The notes below the pieces were generated by a model. The model was not told the DNA's origin and did not search any database. It saw only the letters and a list, made by a program, of their open reading frames with translations. DNA of 64,000 nt, taken from Emticicia aquatica. GTDB taxonomy: Bacteria; Bacteroidota; Bacteroidia; Cytophagales; Spirosomataceae. The position numbers were made by a program, and so were the translations under genes. Location: NCBI RefSeq assembly GCF_923079645.1, contig NZ_CAKLPY010000006.1:30405-94404 (forward strand), read 5' to 3'. This document shows, one piece after another, positions 48,301-56,602 of this stretch. Within the stretch, counting starts at the first letter, position 1. Each line of letters opens with the position of its first letter.

Positions 48301-49059
48301 CTAAATTGTAGTGAAAATAAATTGAATGGCAATCACTTTTTTCCCTTGTTTTTTTTCTTTGAAATGAAATGCCACTTCATGTCCAACGAGTTCTTTTTGA
48401 GCCTGCTGAATTACATACCGTTTAAAATCATAATACCGAGCATATTCAGTTTCACCGATTCGCAATATATTTCTTAGCAACTCAACTGAGGCAGTATAAG
48501 TACCATTAGACTTTGGCACTTTTTTAAATAATTCATACAAGCATTGAGAATAATAACTCTTGAAATGGATGAGTTTTTCGAGATGAAAAGTATTGAATTG
48601 ATTTTTTAGTTTGACCAAATATGGATGCAAATTCGAGTCAAATTTTAGTTTAATTAAGCCTTTTCCTTTCAAATATTTGGCACTACTTAAAAGAGCTACT
48701 TGCAAGAGACCATCTTTTTCAGAAATTTTACACACATGTTTAATCAAATTGCTGGTGGCTTTCTGTAACTCCATATAAGCAGACTCGCCTTTTAAGCCAT
48801 TAGAAGCAATGATTTCACGGGCATCAACAATTATTTCATTCAAAATCTTGATGCCGTTTATTTCAACCAAATCAGTTGGTATCTGCTCGATAACCTTTAT
48901 GAAAATTCTACGCTCATATAAAGACATATCATACTGAGCCATGATAATATCATTCAGATGCTCGATTGTCTCCGAAGAAATCGGATTTGAAGAATTCACG
49001 GTGGTTTCAACTGCAAAAAGTTGCTGTTGCTGCCCTAATTTGGTAGAAAAATCTGTCAT
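48301..49059 (-). CDS. Rep_3-family replication initiator (short form)
   Basis: The 252-residue protein also has the Rep_3 double winged-helix plan (AQYDMSLYERRIFIKVIEQI; LIHFKSYYSQCLYELFKKV; YYDFKRYVIQQAQKELVGHE; FHFKEKKQGKKVIAIQFIFT). The last block matches FDEIKQGKKVVSLRFTVI of the longer Rep, so the two are distant homologues. It lacks the C-terminal extension. The two rep genes converge with 20 nt between stops. It may be a second initiator from a co-integrated plasmid, or a regulator of copy number. No clear iterons lie upstream of it; a CGTTCTCG inverted repeat does. Confidence 0.8.
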   Translation of the reverse strand: MTDFSTKLGQQQQLFAVETTVNSSNPISSETIEHLNDIIMAQYDMSLYERRIFIKVIEQIPTDLVEINGIKILNEIIVDAREIIASNGLKGESAYMELQKATSNLIKHVCKISEKDGLLQVALLSSAKYLKGKGLIKLKFDSNLHPYLVKLKNQFNTFHLEKLIHFKSYYSQCLYELFKKVPKSNGTYTASVELLRNILRIGETEYARYYDFKRYVIQQAQKELVGHEVAFHFKEKKQGKKVIAIQFIFTTI

Positions 49060-49158
49060 CGAATAAAATATTTATACACCAAATTTCTCGTTTTTAAAAC
49101 AAAAAACCAAGTGATTTATCTATGTTTTTTTTGTTTCTTTACTGCGTGTTTTAACGCT

Positions 49159-49190
49159 CGTTCTCGCTGTTCAGAAAATCAACGAGAACG
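49159..49190. promoter_or_regulatory. Inverted repeat upstream of short rep gene
   Basis: CGTTCTCG (49159-49166) and CGAGAACG (49183-49190), 16 nt apart, lie about 100 nt upstream of the short rep start. CTCGTTTTT occurs on both sides (about 49087 and 49207). It could be an operator or weak origin element for the second initiator. Confidence 0.35.
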
Positions 49191-49351
49191 AATTTTTGAT
49201 CTGAACCTCGTTTTTTTCATTGAAGCTATTAAAACGGTAGTCAATCAATACAGACGACGTATCAGCTTGGTTTGTTTCCCAATGTAGTTTATAAATTGCA
49301 GTTTTAATTGTTCATTCAAAGAAAACATAAAATATCTAATAATTTAAAACC

Positions 49352-49903
49352 ATGACCAAGTACCAATTTCTAAAATTGATTTCGCTATCATCTATATTGG
49401 TTTTTGCTGCTTGCACAGAAACCGTAACTATTACGAATAGCTCATATACAGGCACTGGTTCGGTAACACAAGGAGCAGGAACGGCCACAACAACTAATTT
49501 ATTTCCTTCGGGGGTTAGAGTAGCGGCATTAGGCACAATTACTTCAACAGATAGTAAAAATTGGTTATTGCCTGCCGAGATTAATTTTACAAATGTCTCC
49601 TTTCCTTTTGCTTCTGATTTGTACAATTCCTACGTTTCGGGGCATAGCTACGCCAATAGCTCGACTGCGACGGCTGCACTTTCGAACAGTAATATCGCAA
49701 CCGTTGATGCTGATGGAGAGGTTTTTACGGCTTATATTTTCGGAGATAATTATTTTGAAATGTATATCAATGGCGTACCCGTTGGGAAAGACCCAGTTCC
49801 TTACACCGATTTTAATTCTTGCATTGTACGTTTTAAGGCAAAAAAGCCTTTTACAATTGCAGTTAAATGTAACGAATCATTTCCCAATTTTTATCATCGC
49901 TGA
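49352..49903 (+). CDS. Lipoprotein of unknown function
   Basis: The 183-residue protein has a lipoprotein signal with lipobox (SILVFAAC, Cys21). A Ser/Thr/Gly-rich linker follows (ITNSSYTGTGSVTQGAGTAT), then a mixed beta region with AYIFGDNYFEMYINGVPVGK and FNSCIVRFKAKKPFTIAVK. The abrupt end (KCNESFPNFYHR), 8 nt before a broken kinase fragment, suggests that the 3' end was lost in the rearrangement that also broke that gene. The family was not recognised. Confidence 0.55.
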   Translation: MTKYQFLKLISLSSILVFAACTETVTITNSSYTGTGSVTQGAGTATTTNLFPSGVRVAALGTITSTDSKNWLLPAEINFTNVSFPFASDLYNSYVSGHSYANSSTATAALSNSNIATVDADGEVFTAYIFGDNYFEMYINGVPVGKDPVPYTDFNSCIVRFKAKKPFTIAVKCNESFPNFYHR

Positions 49904-49911
49904 TTTACACA

Positions 49912-50491
49912 ATGTTTTTGTTGTATCTCTTGATGTTTACTATTCATATTTTGAAATCAGGAAAATATGAAGTGCTAAATCATAAAATGAGCCAAGTGCT
50001 TATTCCTGCTACTTTTGTTACGATTGCAGTCTTGGCAATTGATATTGGTTATCAGTTTTTTAAAGCCTGGAAACAGAGTTTAGTTGAAGTTGAAAAATAC
50101 AAAACAAAAAGTACCAATGCTCAATTACAAAACCTAAAAATCAGCTCAATCCGCACTTCTTATTTAATAATTTGAGTGTTTTGAGTTCGTTGGTTTATCA
50201 AAATCAAGACAAAGCCGTTGATTTTATCAATGAATTATCAAAAGTTTACCGCTATGTTTTAGAAAATAAAAATGCAGAATTGGTAAGCTTACAAGAAGAA
50301 TTAGACTTTTTAGAACATAATATTTATTAAAAATTCGCTTTGGGGAAAATATTATCTTCGATATTCAGATTACTGACATTGAAAATAGCTTTTTACCGCC
50401 TATGTGCTTGCAAATGTTGGTCGGAAACACGATTCAGCACAACGAGACTTCACAAACAAAACTTAAATGCAATGCAGACGCGTTTTATTAA
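49912..50491 (+). pseudogene. Broken LytS-type sensor histidine kinase
   Basis: The first frame gives a membrane segment and linker (QFFKAWKQSLVEVEKYKTKS then NAQLQNLK) and ends early. One base out of phase the sequence continues as QLNPHFLFNNLSVLSSLVYQ, the histidine-box of LytS/YehU kinases, through VYRYVLENKNAELVSLQEEL to a stop. A third piece (IRFGENIIFDIQITD, LPPMCLQMLVGNTIQHNE) carries the N-box. The N-terminal membrane helices and C-terminal ATPase end are missing. At least two frameshifts plus truncation make this a pseudogene. Confidence 0.75.
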
Positions 50492-50516
50492 TTATGAAAA
50501 AAAGAGAGATTTTTTA

Positions 50517-51449
50517 TCATTCTATTCTATATTCACTCGGCCGCATGCCAGTTTGAGCTTTAAAGAATCGAGCAAAATCGCTTATCTCGTTTTTACCGAT
50601 TTTATAAGCAATTTCAGTTATATTTAGATTAGTTTGCTTGAGAAGTACTTTCGCTTCGAGTAAGATCATTTCGTTAAGTAAATCGTGAGCTGATTTTCCT
50701 GTAGTTTGTTTCACACACTTATTTAGATGATTCGGCGAAACATTCAGTAAATTTGCATATTCGGCAATTTTAAATTTATCAGAAATATGCTTCGTCAATG
50801 CTTTTTTGAACTCTTCTGTAATATGTGATGCCGCATTGATGGTTTTGGGTTTCGAGGCTTCTACGTAGGGCTTTAATTCGGTAAAAAGTGTGAGTAAATA
50901 CGCACGAAGAATATCAACTCTGCATTCTTTTTCTGCTTTATATTCATTCAAAAGGCGTTCGAGCAGAAAAGCCACATTGTTTTTTGCTTCATCATTGATA
51001 ATAACCAAAGGGTACGCGTTGAACTGCAAAAATGGAAATTCGGCAAATAGTTCTTTTGTAGAAAACTGATGAGCCAATAATTCTAAATGAAAATGACAAT
51101 AAAACCCTTCCACATCATTTCTGACAAATCGATGCGTGGTTATTTGATGTGCCGGTGTGAAATAAAAGGTATTTTCGCCAAAATCGTATGAATTTAAACC
51201 ACTACTTCGGCTGCTTTTGCCCTTGGTCAGAAAGAAAAACGAATATACGGTAATTCGACGTGGTTGTAAATCGGAAGGTAACGGAAATTGCACCATCCTA
51301 AAATAATCTTCTACTCGATTAATATGAAAATATTGGTGAATATTAGAGCGAATTAATGAATCTGGCACACCCCCTTTCCCAAGCAATTCCATTTCGAGTT
51401 GTTTAGTATCTAGTATGGGTATTTCGCTATGTTTTTTGCTTTCGGGCAT
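50517..51449 (-). CDS. AraC-family regulator of the glycoside cluster
   Basis: The 310-residue protein has an N-terminal cupin-like sensor (about 40-190; SYDFGENTFYFTPAHQITTH, GFYCHFHLELLAHQF) and a C-terminal AraC domain (about 205-308; FKIAEYANLLNVSPNHLNKC, ITEIAYKIGKNEISDFARFF, ending TGMRPSEYRIE). It differs in type from the three AraC proteins further left. It is the last gene on the minus strand after the GMC oxidoreductase, 150 nt from it, so it probably has its own promoter and controls this cluster. Effector unknown. Confidence 0.88.
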   Translation of the reverse strand: MPESKKHSEIPILDTKQLEMELLGKGGVPDSLIRSNIHQYFHINRVEDYFRMVQFPLPSDLQPRRITVYSFFFLTKGKSSRSSGLNSYDFGENTFYFTPAHQITTHRFVRNDVEGFYCHFHLELLAHQFSTKELFAEFPFLQFNAYPLVIINDEAKNNVAFLLERLLNEYKAEKECRVDILRAYLLTLFTELKPYVEASKPKTINAASHITEEFKKALTKHISDKFKIAEYANLLNVSPNHLNKCVKQTTGKSAHDLLNEMILLEAKVLLKQTNLNITEIAYKIGKNEISDFARFFKAQTGMRPSEYRIE

Positions 51450-51597
51450 TTACTTTTATTGCGATTTCAACCGCTGACTATCGCTGATTTTTAATAGTTG
51501 CAATTTATAAATATGTGGCACATCATTTAAGTAAAATTTTATTTATAATGTGCCACACTTTATCAAATTAGTTCACTAATGTACTGATTGATTATTT

Positions 51598-53247
51598 CTA
51601 CAAATTCTTTGCAATATACTCACATGCTCTTACAGTCAATGCCATGGTCGTAAGGGTAGGGCCGCATGAACCATTAGTTGGGAAGCAAGCACTATCGGTT
51701 ACAAATACATTTGGTGCATCCCAGACTTGGTTGTTGCCATTGAGTACCGAATCAGACTTATCAAAGCCCATTTTTGCTCCGCCACATTCATGTATAGCTG
51801 CTCCTAAGGCTACACTTTTCTTATAATTTAGTTTAAACAAAAGTCGTTCATACCACGGAACATTGGGTAATAAATCGTATTCGGATGAAATTCCAAGTGG
51901 ACTAATAGCAAAATCAACATTATACCCATTTTCAGCAATAATTTCCTTTTGGGTTTGCACTTGTGCTTTCAGTAAATTGATTTCGTTTTCGTACAGTCTA
52001 ATATTGATGTTCGGTGTCGGGATACCCCACTTATCTTTCGTGCTGTTTAACGACACATAATTTTCTTTGTAAGGCAACATTTCACCATGGCCCATTAACC
52101 CAAATACTGAATTCATGTGCTGCGGCACCATCGGACGACCGACAATTCCCTGAATATTAAATCCACCTTTGAAAGTGGGGTAATTGTTAGTTTCAAGGTT
52201 TTGAAAACGTGGAATGTAAATACCGCCGTGATTATCTTTGGGATTATCGGCATCAACCAATTCGCCTCCATAATGATTAGGTACTGAACCAAATATCCAA
52301 GATGGTACTTGGTCCATGAAGTACTTTCCTACCAATCCAGATGAATTTCCTAAACCATTTTCATGTTTTGCTCCTTTCGAGTTAAGCATCAAGCGAATGG
52401 TTTCGATTGTCGAAGCACAAAGCATTACTACATCTGCCTCCACCACATGCTCTTGTTTGGTTTCGGCATCTATAAACGTAACACCCGATGCCCTTCCAGT
52501 ATGAGAGTCTGTGTTAACTTTTGACACCATTGCATTGGCTCTGATTTCAAGGTTGCCCGTTGCCAAACCTGCCGCCAATGGACTACTAATTCGATGATGG
52601 TTATTGTCTTCAGGAGTTGCTTCTTTTTTCACGTATCGCCATGGCATTACTTTACGTTCAGGCCATTTGGTTTCGATGGTATGCTTAAATTCTTGTTCGG
52701 CCGTACTTAGTCCTGCCGTTTTGATGTATTTCCCATTCGGCACAAATGGTATGTTATCATTGGCTCCGATGATTCCCAAAAAATCTTCTACTTTTTCGTA
52801 ATAAGGCAAAAGTTCATTGTAACTGATAGGCCAGTCGAAACCAATACCTTCGTTAGTTTTCATCCTGAAAGCATAATCAGACATCCTCAATGCCACACGC
52901 CCCCAAGAAAGGAAACGCCCACCGACATTTTTACCTCTTAAAAATAAGAAAAAATCTTTTGAGGAAGTATATGGGTGGTCCCAATCGTTCACAAACAAAA
53001 AGGCTTTATCTTCTGAATAAAATGAAGCACGGGCTTGCTTATGATGACCTGTCAGCCCCGCCTTTATGCGTGAAACTGAACCTACACTACTGAAATTTCC
53101 TGTAGCTTTTTGAAACTTCTCTTCTTCTAGAAAAGGCCCAGCTTCCAAAACCAAGGTTTTTAAGCCTCTTTCGGCTAATTCTTTCGCTGCAAAGCCACCC
53201 GTTGCTCCAGAGCCAACTACTATGGCATCGTATTTTTTATTTTGCAT
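51598..53247 (-). CDS. GMC-family FAD oxidoreductase (candidate glycoside 3-oxidase)
   Basis: The 549-residue protein has an FAD-binding motif VVGSGATGGFAAKEL (10-24), GKNVGGRFLSWGRVALRMSD (about 104-123), and the GMC C-terminal active-site block HECGGAKMG followed by DSACFPTNGSCGPTLTTMA with the conserved His and Asn region. Members of this pyranose-oxidase-like branch oxidise sugar C2 or C3. Downstream of two DUF6379/TIM-barrel pairs it is a good candidate for a CarA-like C-glycoside 3-oxidase that prepares the substrate for C-C cleavage. No signal peptide, so cytoplasmic. It is 8 nt from the next isomerase gene. Confidence 0.88.
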   Translation of the reverse strand: MQNKKYDAIVVGSGATGGFAAKELAERGLKTLVLEAGPFLEEEKFQKATGNFSSVGSVSRIKAGLTGHHKQARASFYSEDKAFLFVNDWDHPYTSSKDFFLFLRGKNVGGRFLSWGRVALRMSDYAFRMKTNEGIGFDWPISYNELLPYYEKVEDFLGIIGANDNIPFVPNGKYIKTAGLSTAEQEFKHTIETKWPERKVMPWRYVKKEATPEDNNHHRISSPLAAGLATGNLEIRANAMVSKVNTDSHTGRASGVTFIDAETKQEHVVEADVVMLCASTIETIRLMLNSKGAKHENGLGNSSGLVGKYFMDQVPSWIFGSVPNHYGGELVDADNPKDNHGGIYIPRFQNLETNNYPTFKGGFNIQGIVGRPMVPQHMNSVFGLMGHGEMLPYKENYVSLNSTKDKWGIPTPNINIRLYENEINLLKAQVQTQKEIIAENGYNVDFAISPLGISSEYDLLPNVPWYERLLFKLNYKKSVALGAAIHECGGAKMGFDKSDSVLNGNNQVWDAPNVFVTDSACFPTNGSCGPTLTTMALTVRACEYIAKNL

Positions 53248-53255
53248 TTCTTTGG

Positions 53256-54140
53256 TTAATTTAAAAAATTATCAACTTCCTGATAGGCGTCCAAAAGGGC
53301 TTGCTCACCTTCAATTCCTTGTTGAGATTTGAAATGTTCCATGCCCAAAATCAACTCTTTTCCTTCGGCTTTTTGCTTATGGTAAATATGTTTGAAAATA
53401 TTTTTATAATTCATTTCGCCAGTGCCCGGCTCACATCTACCTGGGGTATCTCCAATCTGAAAATAGCCGATTTCGTTCCAAACCATATCAATAGCAGCAA
53501 TGATTCCTCCCTGATTTCTTTGCAGATGATACATATCAAACAAGATTTTACAAGAATCACGGTTTACACTACGGCAAAGCAAATAGGCAAGCGGGGCGGT
53601 TCTCAGAAATAATTCGTGGTGGTCGCTAAGAGTTTCTATAACCATTGTTATACCGACTGGCTCAAAAATATCAGCAGCAAAACGAAGGGCATCAATAGCA
53701 TTGGCAGTTTGCATTTCGATAGGTAAATTTCTATCATAACAATCGGTAGATACTGTTACAAATTTTGCCCCAATGCGTTGCCCGATTTCAGCTCCAAGTT
53801 TGCATTTTTTCAAGAAGATTTCGAGTAATTCTTTATTCCCAGAAGTAATAGATGCCACAGGCGGCCATACGGGTGGGGTCATTACGAAAGTGCCCATAGT
53901 TAAGCCTGCATTGGCAATTGTACTACCCATTTTGTCTAAAAATGCAGGTTCCTTTCCAAACAATCCTAACCCCATTGGTGATGTATCGAATGGAATATGA
54001 GGTGCATTAAAACCACTGTTTTCGATTGATTTAAATCCTAAATCGGCAATATATTTTATCTGGTCGAATGGATCCTGTCCTGCCGAATTTGTAAATAGAT
54101 TAATATGAGGTGCGTAATTGAGATTATATTTTTTAGTCAT
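53256..54140 (-). CDS. TIM-barrel isomerase (hydroxypyruvate-isomerase-like)
   Basis: The 294-residue AP-endonuclease-2-like barrel is cytoplasmic. Metal-site strands are visible: GITMVIETLSDHHELFLRTA (Glu), CKILFDMYHLQRNQG (Asp/His), GYFQIGDTPGRCEPGTGEMN and ELILGMEHFKSQQG (Glu). The GDTPGRxEPGTGE and ILFDMYHLQ motifs are shared with hydroxypyruvate isomerase and related keto-sugar isomerases. It would act on the sugar released or oxidised in this pathway. It starts 4 nt after the upstream alpha-like gene and ends 8 nt before the GMC gene, all one operon. Confidence 0.87.
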   Translation of the reverse strand: MTKKYNLNYAPHINLFTNSAGQDPFDQIKYIADLGFKSIENSGFNAPHIPFDTSPMGLGLFGKEPAFLDKMGSTIANAGLTMGTFVMTPPVWPPVASITSGNKELLEIFLKKCKLGAEIGQRIGAKFVTVSTDCYDRNLPIEMQTANAIDALRFAADIFEPVGITMVIETLSDHHELFLRTAPLAYLLCRSVNRDSCKILFDMYHLQRNQGGIIAAIDMVWNEIGYFQIGDTPGRCEPGTGEMNYKNIFKHIYHKQKAEGKELILGMEHFKSQQGIEGEQALLDAYQEVDNFLN

Positions 54141-54144
54141 TTTC

Positions 54145-55125
54145 TTAAAGATTTTGTAAGATTCGTTTCCATAATTGATGTTGTTTTTCTACTTGGTCGA
54201 AGGCATCAAACTCGTCGGTAAATGCCGAGCCTTCGTATTCTGATGAAATGTAGCCGTTATAACCTCCTTCGTGAAAAACTTTGAAAATGGCAGGATAATC
54301 TATCGAAGGCTCATCTCCATTTTCGTCGAAACCATAAAACTTTCCATGCAAGTGTACCACATATGGAATAATTTTTTTCCAGCTCTCTACAGGCTGACGG
54401 CCATTCATGCTAAACGCCATATTCAAGCGGCCAATTTGTGGCGGCGTAGCCCCCATAGGAACTAATGTTTGGGCCAATTCGCCAAATTTCGTTGGAGTTG
54501 GAATATCTTTATGCCAAATTTCTTTCGTAATGGCAATCATTTCGTCGGTAACACCTGCCGTTTTAAAACTGTTGAGCAATGCATCGGGAATGGCACGCAT
54601 ACAGGTACCCATATCTGGTACAAAGCCTAAAACGTGGGTTTGCATTTGCTCAAACATCTCAGTCATTTTAATGACCGAAGGGTGGTCAACACTGTATGGC
54701 GTGTGTAGCTCTATTCCCATCACTACGTTGGCTTTTTCAGCAAAAGGAACGAGTTTTTGATAAACTTCAGCTGGTGCAGTAGTCTGACAGCGAAGAATAG
54801 GAAAACCGAGTTTTTGAGCTGCCAAAATCTGAGGTTTGATGTATTCTACAGTTTCATCAATACCCATTTTTGCGTGACGTTTGATACCTACATCAATATT
54901 GGCATCGAGTGCCACAGGCTCAAACTCATACTTTTCAAGCAGGTGCTTTACTTCTTTGATAGTTTCGTTTGAAATAAATGGAAACCCTCTAAGGCTCTGA
55001 AAACCAATAATTTCCAAGCCAGTTCCAAGGTTTCGTTTACGAGTCTCGGCGATTACATCTTCTAAGGTATATTGTCCTGAATTCCATTCGTATGCGTATG
55101 AAAAAAGGGAGGTGGCAAGTTTCAT
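54145..55125 (-). CDS. C-deglycosidase alpha-subunit-like TIM barrel, pair 1
   Basis: The 326-residue cytoplasmic barrel carries Glu139 (MGIELHTP), Asp171 (FVPDMGT), His258/260 (VVHLHGKFYG) and Glu296 (YISSEYEG), the Glu-Asp-His-Glu set used for metal binding in this superfamily. It is homologous to the protein at 58094 over its whole length (FVPDMGT/FIPDMGG, HLHGK/HIHGK, SSEYEG/ATEYEG). I chose the ATG at 55125, where similarity starts; the longer frame overlaps the upstream beta gene. The start is 17 nt past the beta-like gene. In known C-glycoside deglycosidases the large subunit is such a barrel bound to a small beta subunit. Confidence 0.8.
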   Translation of the reverse strand: MKLATSLFSYAYEWNSGQYTLEDVIAETRKRNLGTGLEIIGFQSLRGFPFISNETIKEVKHLLEKYEFEPVALDANIDVGIKRHAKMGIDETVEYIKPQILAAQKLGFPILRCQTTAPAEVYQKLVPFAEKANVVMGIELHTPYSVDHPSVIKMTEMFEQMQTHVLGFVPDMGTCMRAIPDALLNSFKTAGVTDEMIAITKEIWHKDIPTPTKFGELAQTLVPMGATPPQIGRLNMAFSMNGRQPVESWKKIIPYVVHLHGKFYGFDENGDEPSIDYPAIFKVFHEGGYNGYISSEYEGSAFTDEFDAFDQVEKQHQLWKRILQNL

Positions 55126-55141
55126 TTTGAATTTCGTTTTT

Positions 55142-55537
55142 TTATTGACAAACAAGATTTTTTGTAACCACACTACTTGCTAGTAAAGGTGTGGCCTGAG
55201 GCCCTACCAAGATGTAAGGAATGTGCAAGTCATACTTAAATTCCACTTCATACTCCTTTCCTTTTTCCATTGGTTGCGTAACTTCTAACATGCCTCTGTC
55301 AAGAATATAAAGCCATTCTTTATCTAATTCTGGCAATTGTTTGTAAGTGTATTCGTTCCCATTTGCTTTTATTTTGAATTTGCTTTTTTCGATTTCTTGC
55401 CCATTTATTTTAAGGTTAAAATCCATACAAGAAAGGGGCAAAGATCTATACCAGTGCGACTGAAATTTTAGTTGGAAACCGTTTTCAGTTGCTTCTAGAG
55501 CATCTTCTTTTAAAATATATTTATCTAAAGGACCCAT
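55142..55537 (-). CDS. DUF6379-type small beta subunit, pair 1
   Basis: This 131-residue all-beta protein (NGFQLKFQSHWYRSLPLSCM, FNLKINGQEIEKSKFKI, LDKEWLYILDRGMLEV, KYDLHIPYILVGPQA) has no signal peptide. It shares its plan with the 124-residue protein at 57640: GFxL/I...YRSLPLS/YRGVSLS, then a DFNLKINGQEI/EIEVSLDGETL strand and a C-terminal Y-x-PF/YIL stretch. This is the form of the small subunit of alpha/beta C-glycoside deglycosidases, which completes the active site. It lies directly upstream of the alpha-like gene. Confidence 0.72.
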   Translation of the reverse strand: MGPLDKYILKEDALEATENGFQLKFQSHWYRSLPLSCMDFNLKINGQEIEKSKFKIKANGNEYTYKQLPELDKEWLYILDRGMLEVTQPMEKGKEYEVEFKYDLHIPYILVGPQATPLLASSVVTKNLVCQ

Positions 55538-55583
55538 ATTGATTTACATTTTTAGATTTTTGATAGTTTTTTCAGCTTTTCCG

Positions 55584-56507
55584 TTAGTTGTAGATAGCAG
55601 TCAGTTCATTATCAATATAATACCTCGACAGTGCCATCGAAGCCAGCAAGTCTGGCGTGCCGTCTGTTTCGACCGTAATCCAACCTTTAAATTGGTGCTT
55701 TTTGAGTAGTTGATACAAACCTTTGAAATCAAGTACGCCTTCGCCAGGCTCCCAAAACCAACGTGTGCCATCGTCCACAATTTCAATGTCTCGACTGTAG
55801 CGTATGTCGTCGGGTAAAGATGGCGTAGCTGTATCTTTCAAATGGAAAGTACAGATACGGTCGTGGTAGGTATCATAAAACTCCAATATATCTTCGCCCA
55901 ATAAGGCTACTTGAGCCGTATCAAGACAATAGTTAACATAACGGGGATCGGTGAGTTCGAGATATTCTCGGTGATTATCTTTGTTGATTGCCAAAAAAAA
56001 CTCGTTATGAATACCAATCTGTACGCCATTGTCGGTTGCGTATTTACCCAATTCGGTAATGATTTCGGCGGCGGCTTTGATTTGGCTATGGCTCAAAGGC
56101 CCAACTCCATAATAATTATTGATGGGTGCTGAGTTTAGGTGCTTTCCTCCAAATTCAACCAACAAATCCACTGCTTTTTTACCTTCTTCAAAGGTTTGTT
56201 TGTGGTGCGTTCTGTCGTGAGCTTTGTCAATTAAGTGAAACATTCCACTCACTTCAACGCCACGCTCAGCTGCAAAATTTTTGAAGGCTTTGGGTGAGCC
56301 AAAAAGAGGCAGCATTTCAGGGAAATCCCAAGGAGCAAGCTCTATTCCTGAAAATCCTAATGCTTTTTGGTAACGAAGTATTCTATCCCAGTCGGTGTAA
56401 TACGCCGAGTTTGTTTTGTCTTCATAATAGAACTCCCGAAAATTGTCAATCCTTTGGTAAGGAATGTTTTTCCAGTGGTTCATGTGCGAATATTTTAGAT
56501 TACTCAT
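55584..56507 (-). CDS. TIM-barrel sugar isomerase/dehydratase-like protein
   Basis: The 307-residue barrel (from the ATG at 56507; a start 17 codons earlier is less likely) has metal-site strands GVQIGIHNEFFLA, RYVNYCLDTAQVALLG, RICTFHLKDTATPSLPDD and GWITVETDGTPD, with GFSGIELAPWDFPE at the first strand. The nearest familiar proteins are inosose dehydratase/IolE-like and AP-endonuclease-2 barrels. No beta-type partner adjoins it directly except beta 1, 46 nt downstream. A palindromic element separates it from the next upstream gene. Confidence 0.83.
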   Translation of the reverse strand: MSNLKYSHMNHWKNIPYQRIDNFREFYYEDKTNSAYYTDWDRILRYQKALGFSGIELAPWDFPEMLPLFGSPKAFKNFAAERGVEVSGMFHLIDKAHDRTHHKQTFEEGKKAVDLLVEFGGKHLNSAPINNYYGVGPLSHSQIKAAAEIITELGKYATDNGVQIGIHNEFFLAINKDNHREYLELTDPRYVNYCLDTAQVALLGEDILEFYDTYHDRICTFHLKDTATPSLPDDIRYSRDIEIVDDGTRWFWEPGEGVLDFKGLYQLLKKHQFKGWITVETDGTPDLLASMALSRYYIDNELTAIYN

Positions 56508-56526
56508 ATTGTAGGATATTTTAATT

Positions 56527-56602
56527 GAATACAGATGAAACGATTTGCAAGCCAACACAGATTAACTGGTGCTCATCTGTGTTGGTAAAGTTATCTGTGT
56601 TC
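56527..56602. repeat. Intergenic palindromic element, copy 2 (inside the operon)
   Basis: The inner arms CCAACACAGAT (56552-56562) and ATCTGTGTTGG (56575-56585) are exact complements. The outer arms GAATACAGAT (56527-56536) and ATCTGTGTTC (56593-56602) nearly pair. It shares start and end blocks with 30766-30860. Its right end supplies the last codons and stop (KIEHR) of the barrel gene at 56591. The nested hairpin may adjust expression between two operon genes. Confidence 0.6.

Noticed and set aside
48286..48477. 63-codon plus-strand frame overlapping the short rep gene
   Set aside because: It is antisense to the conserved C-terminal end of the Rep_3 protein.
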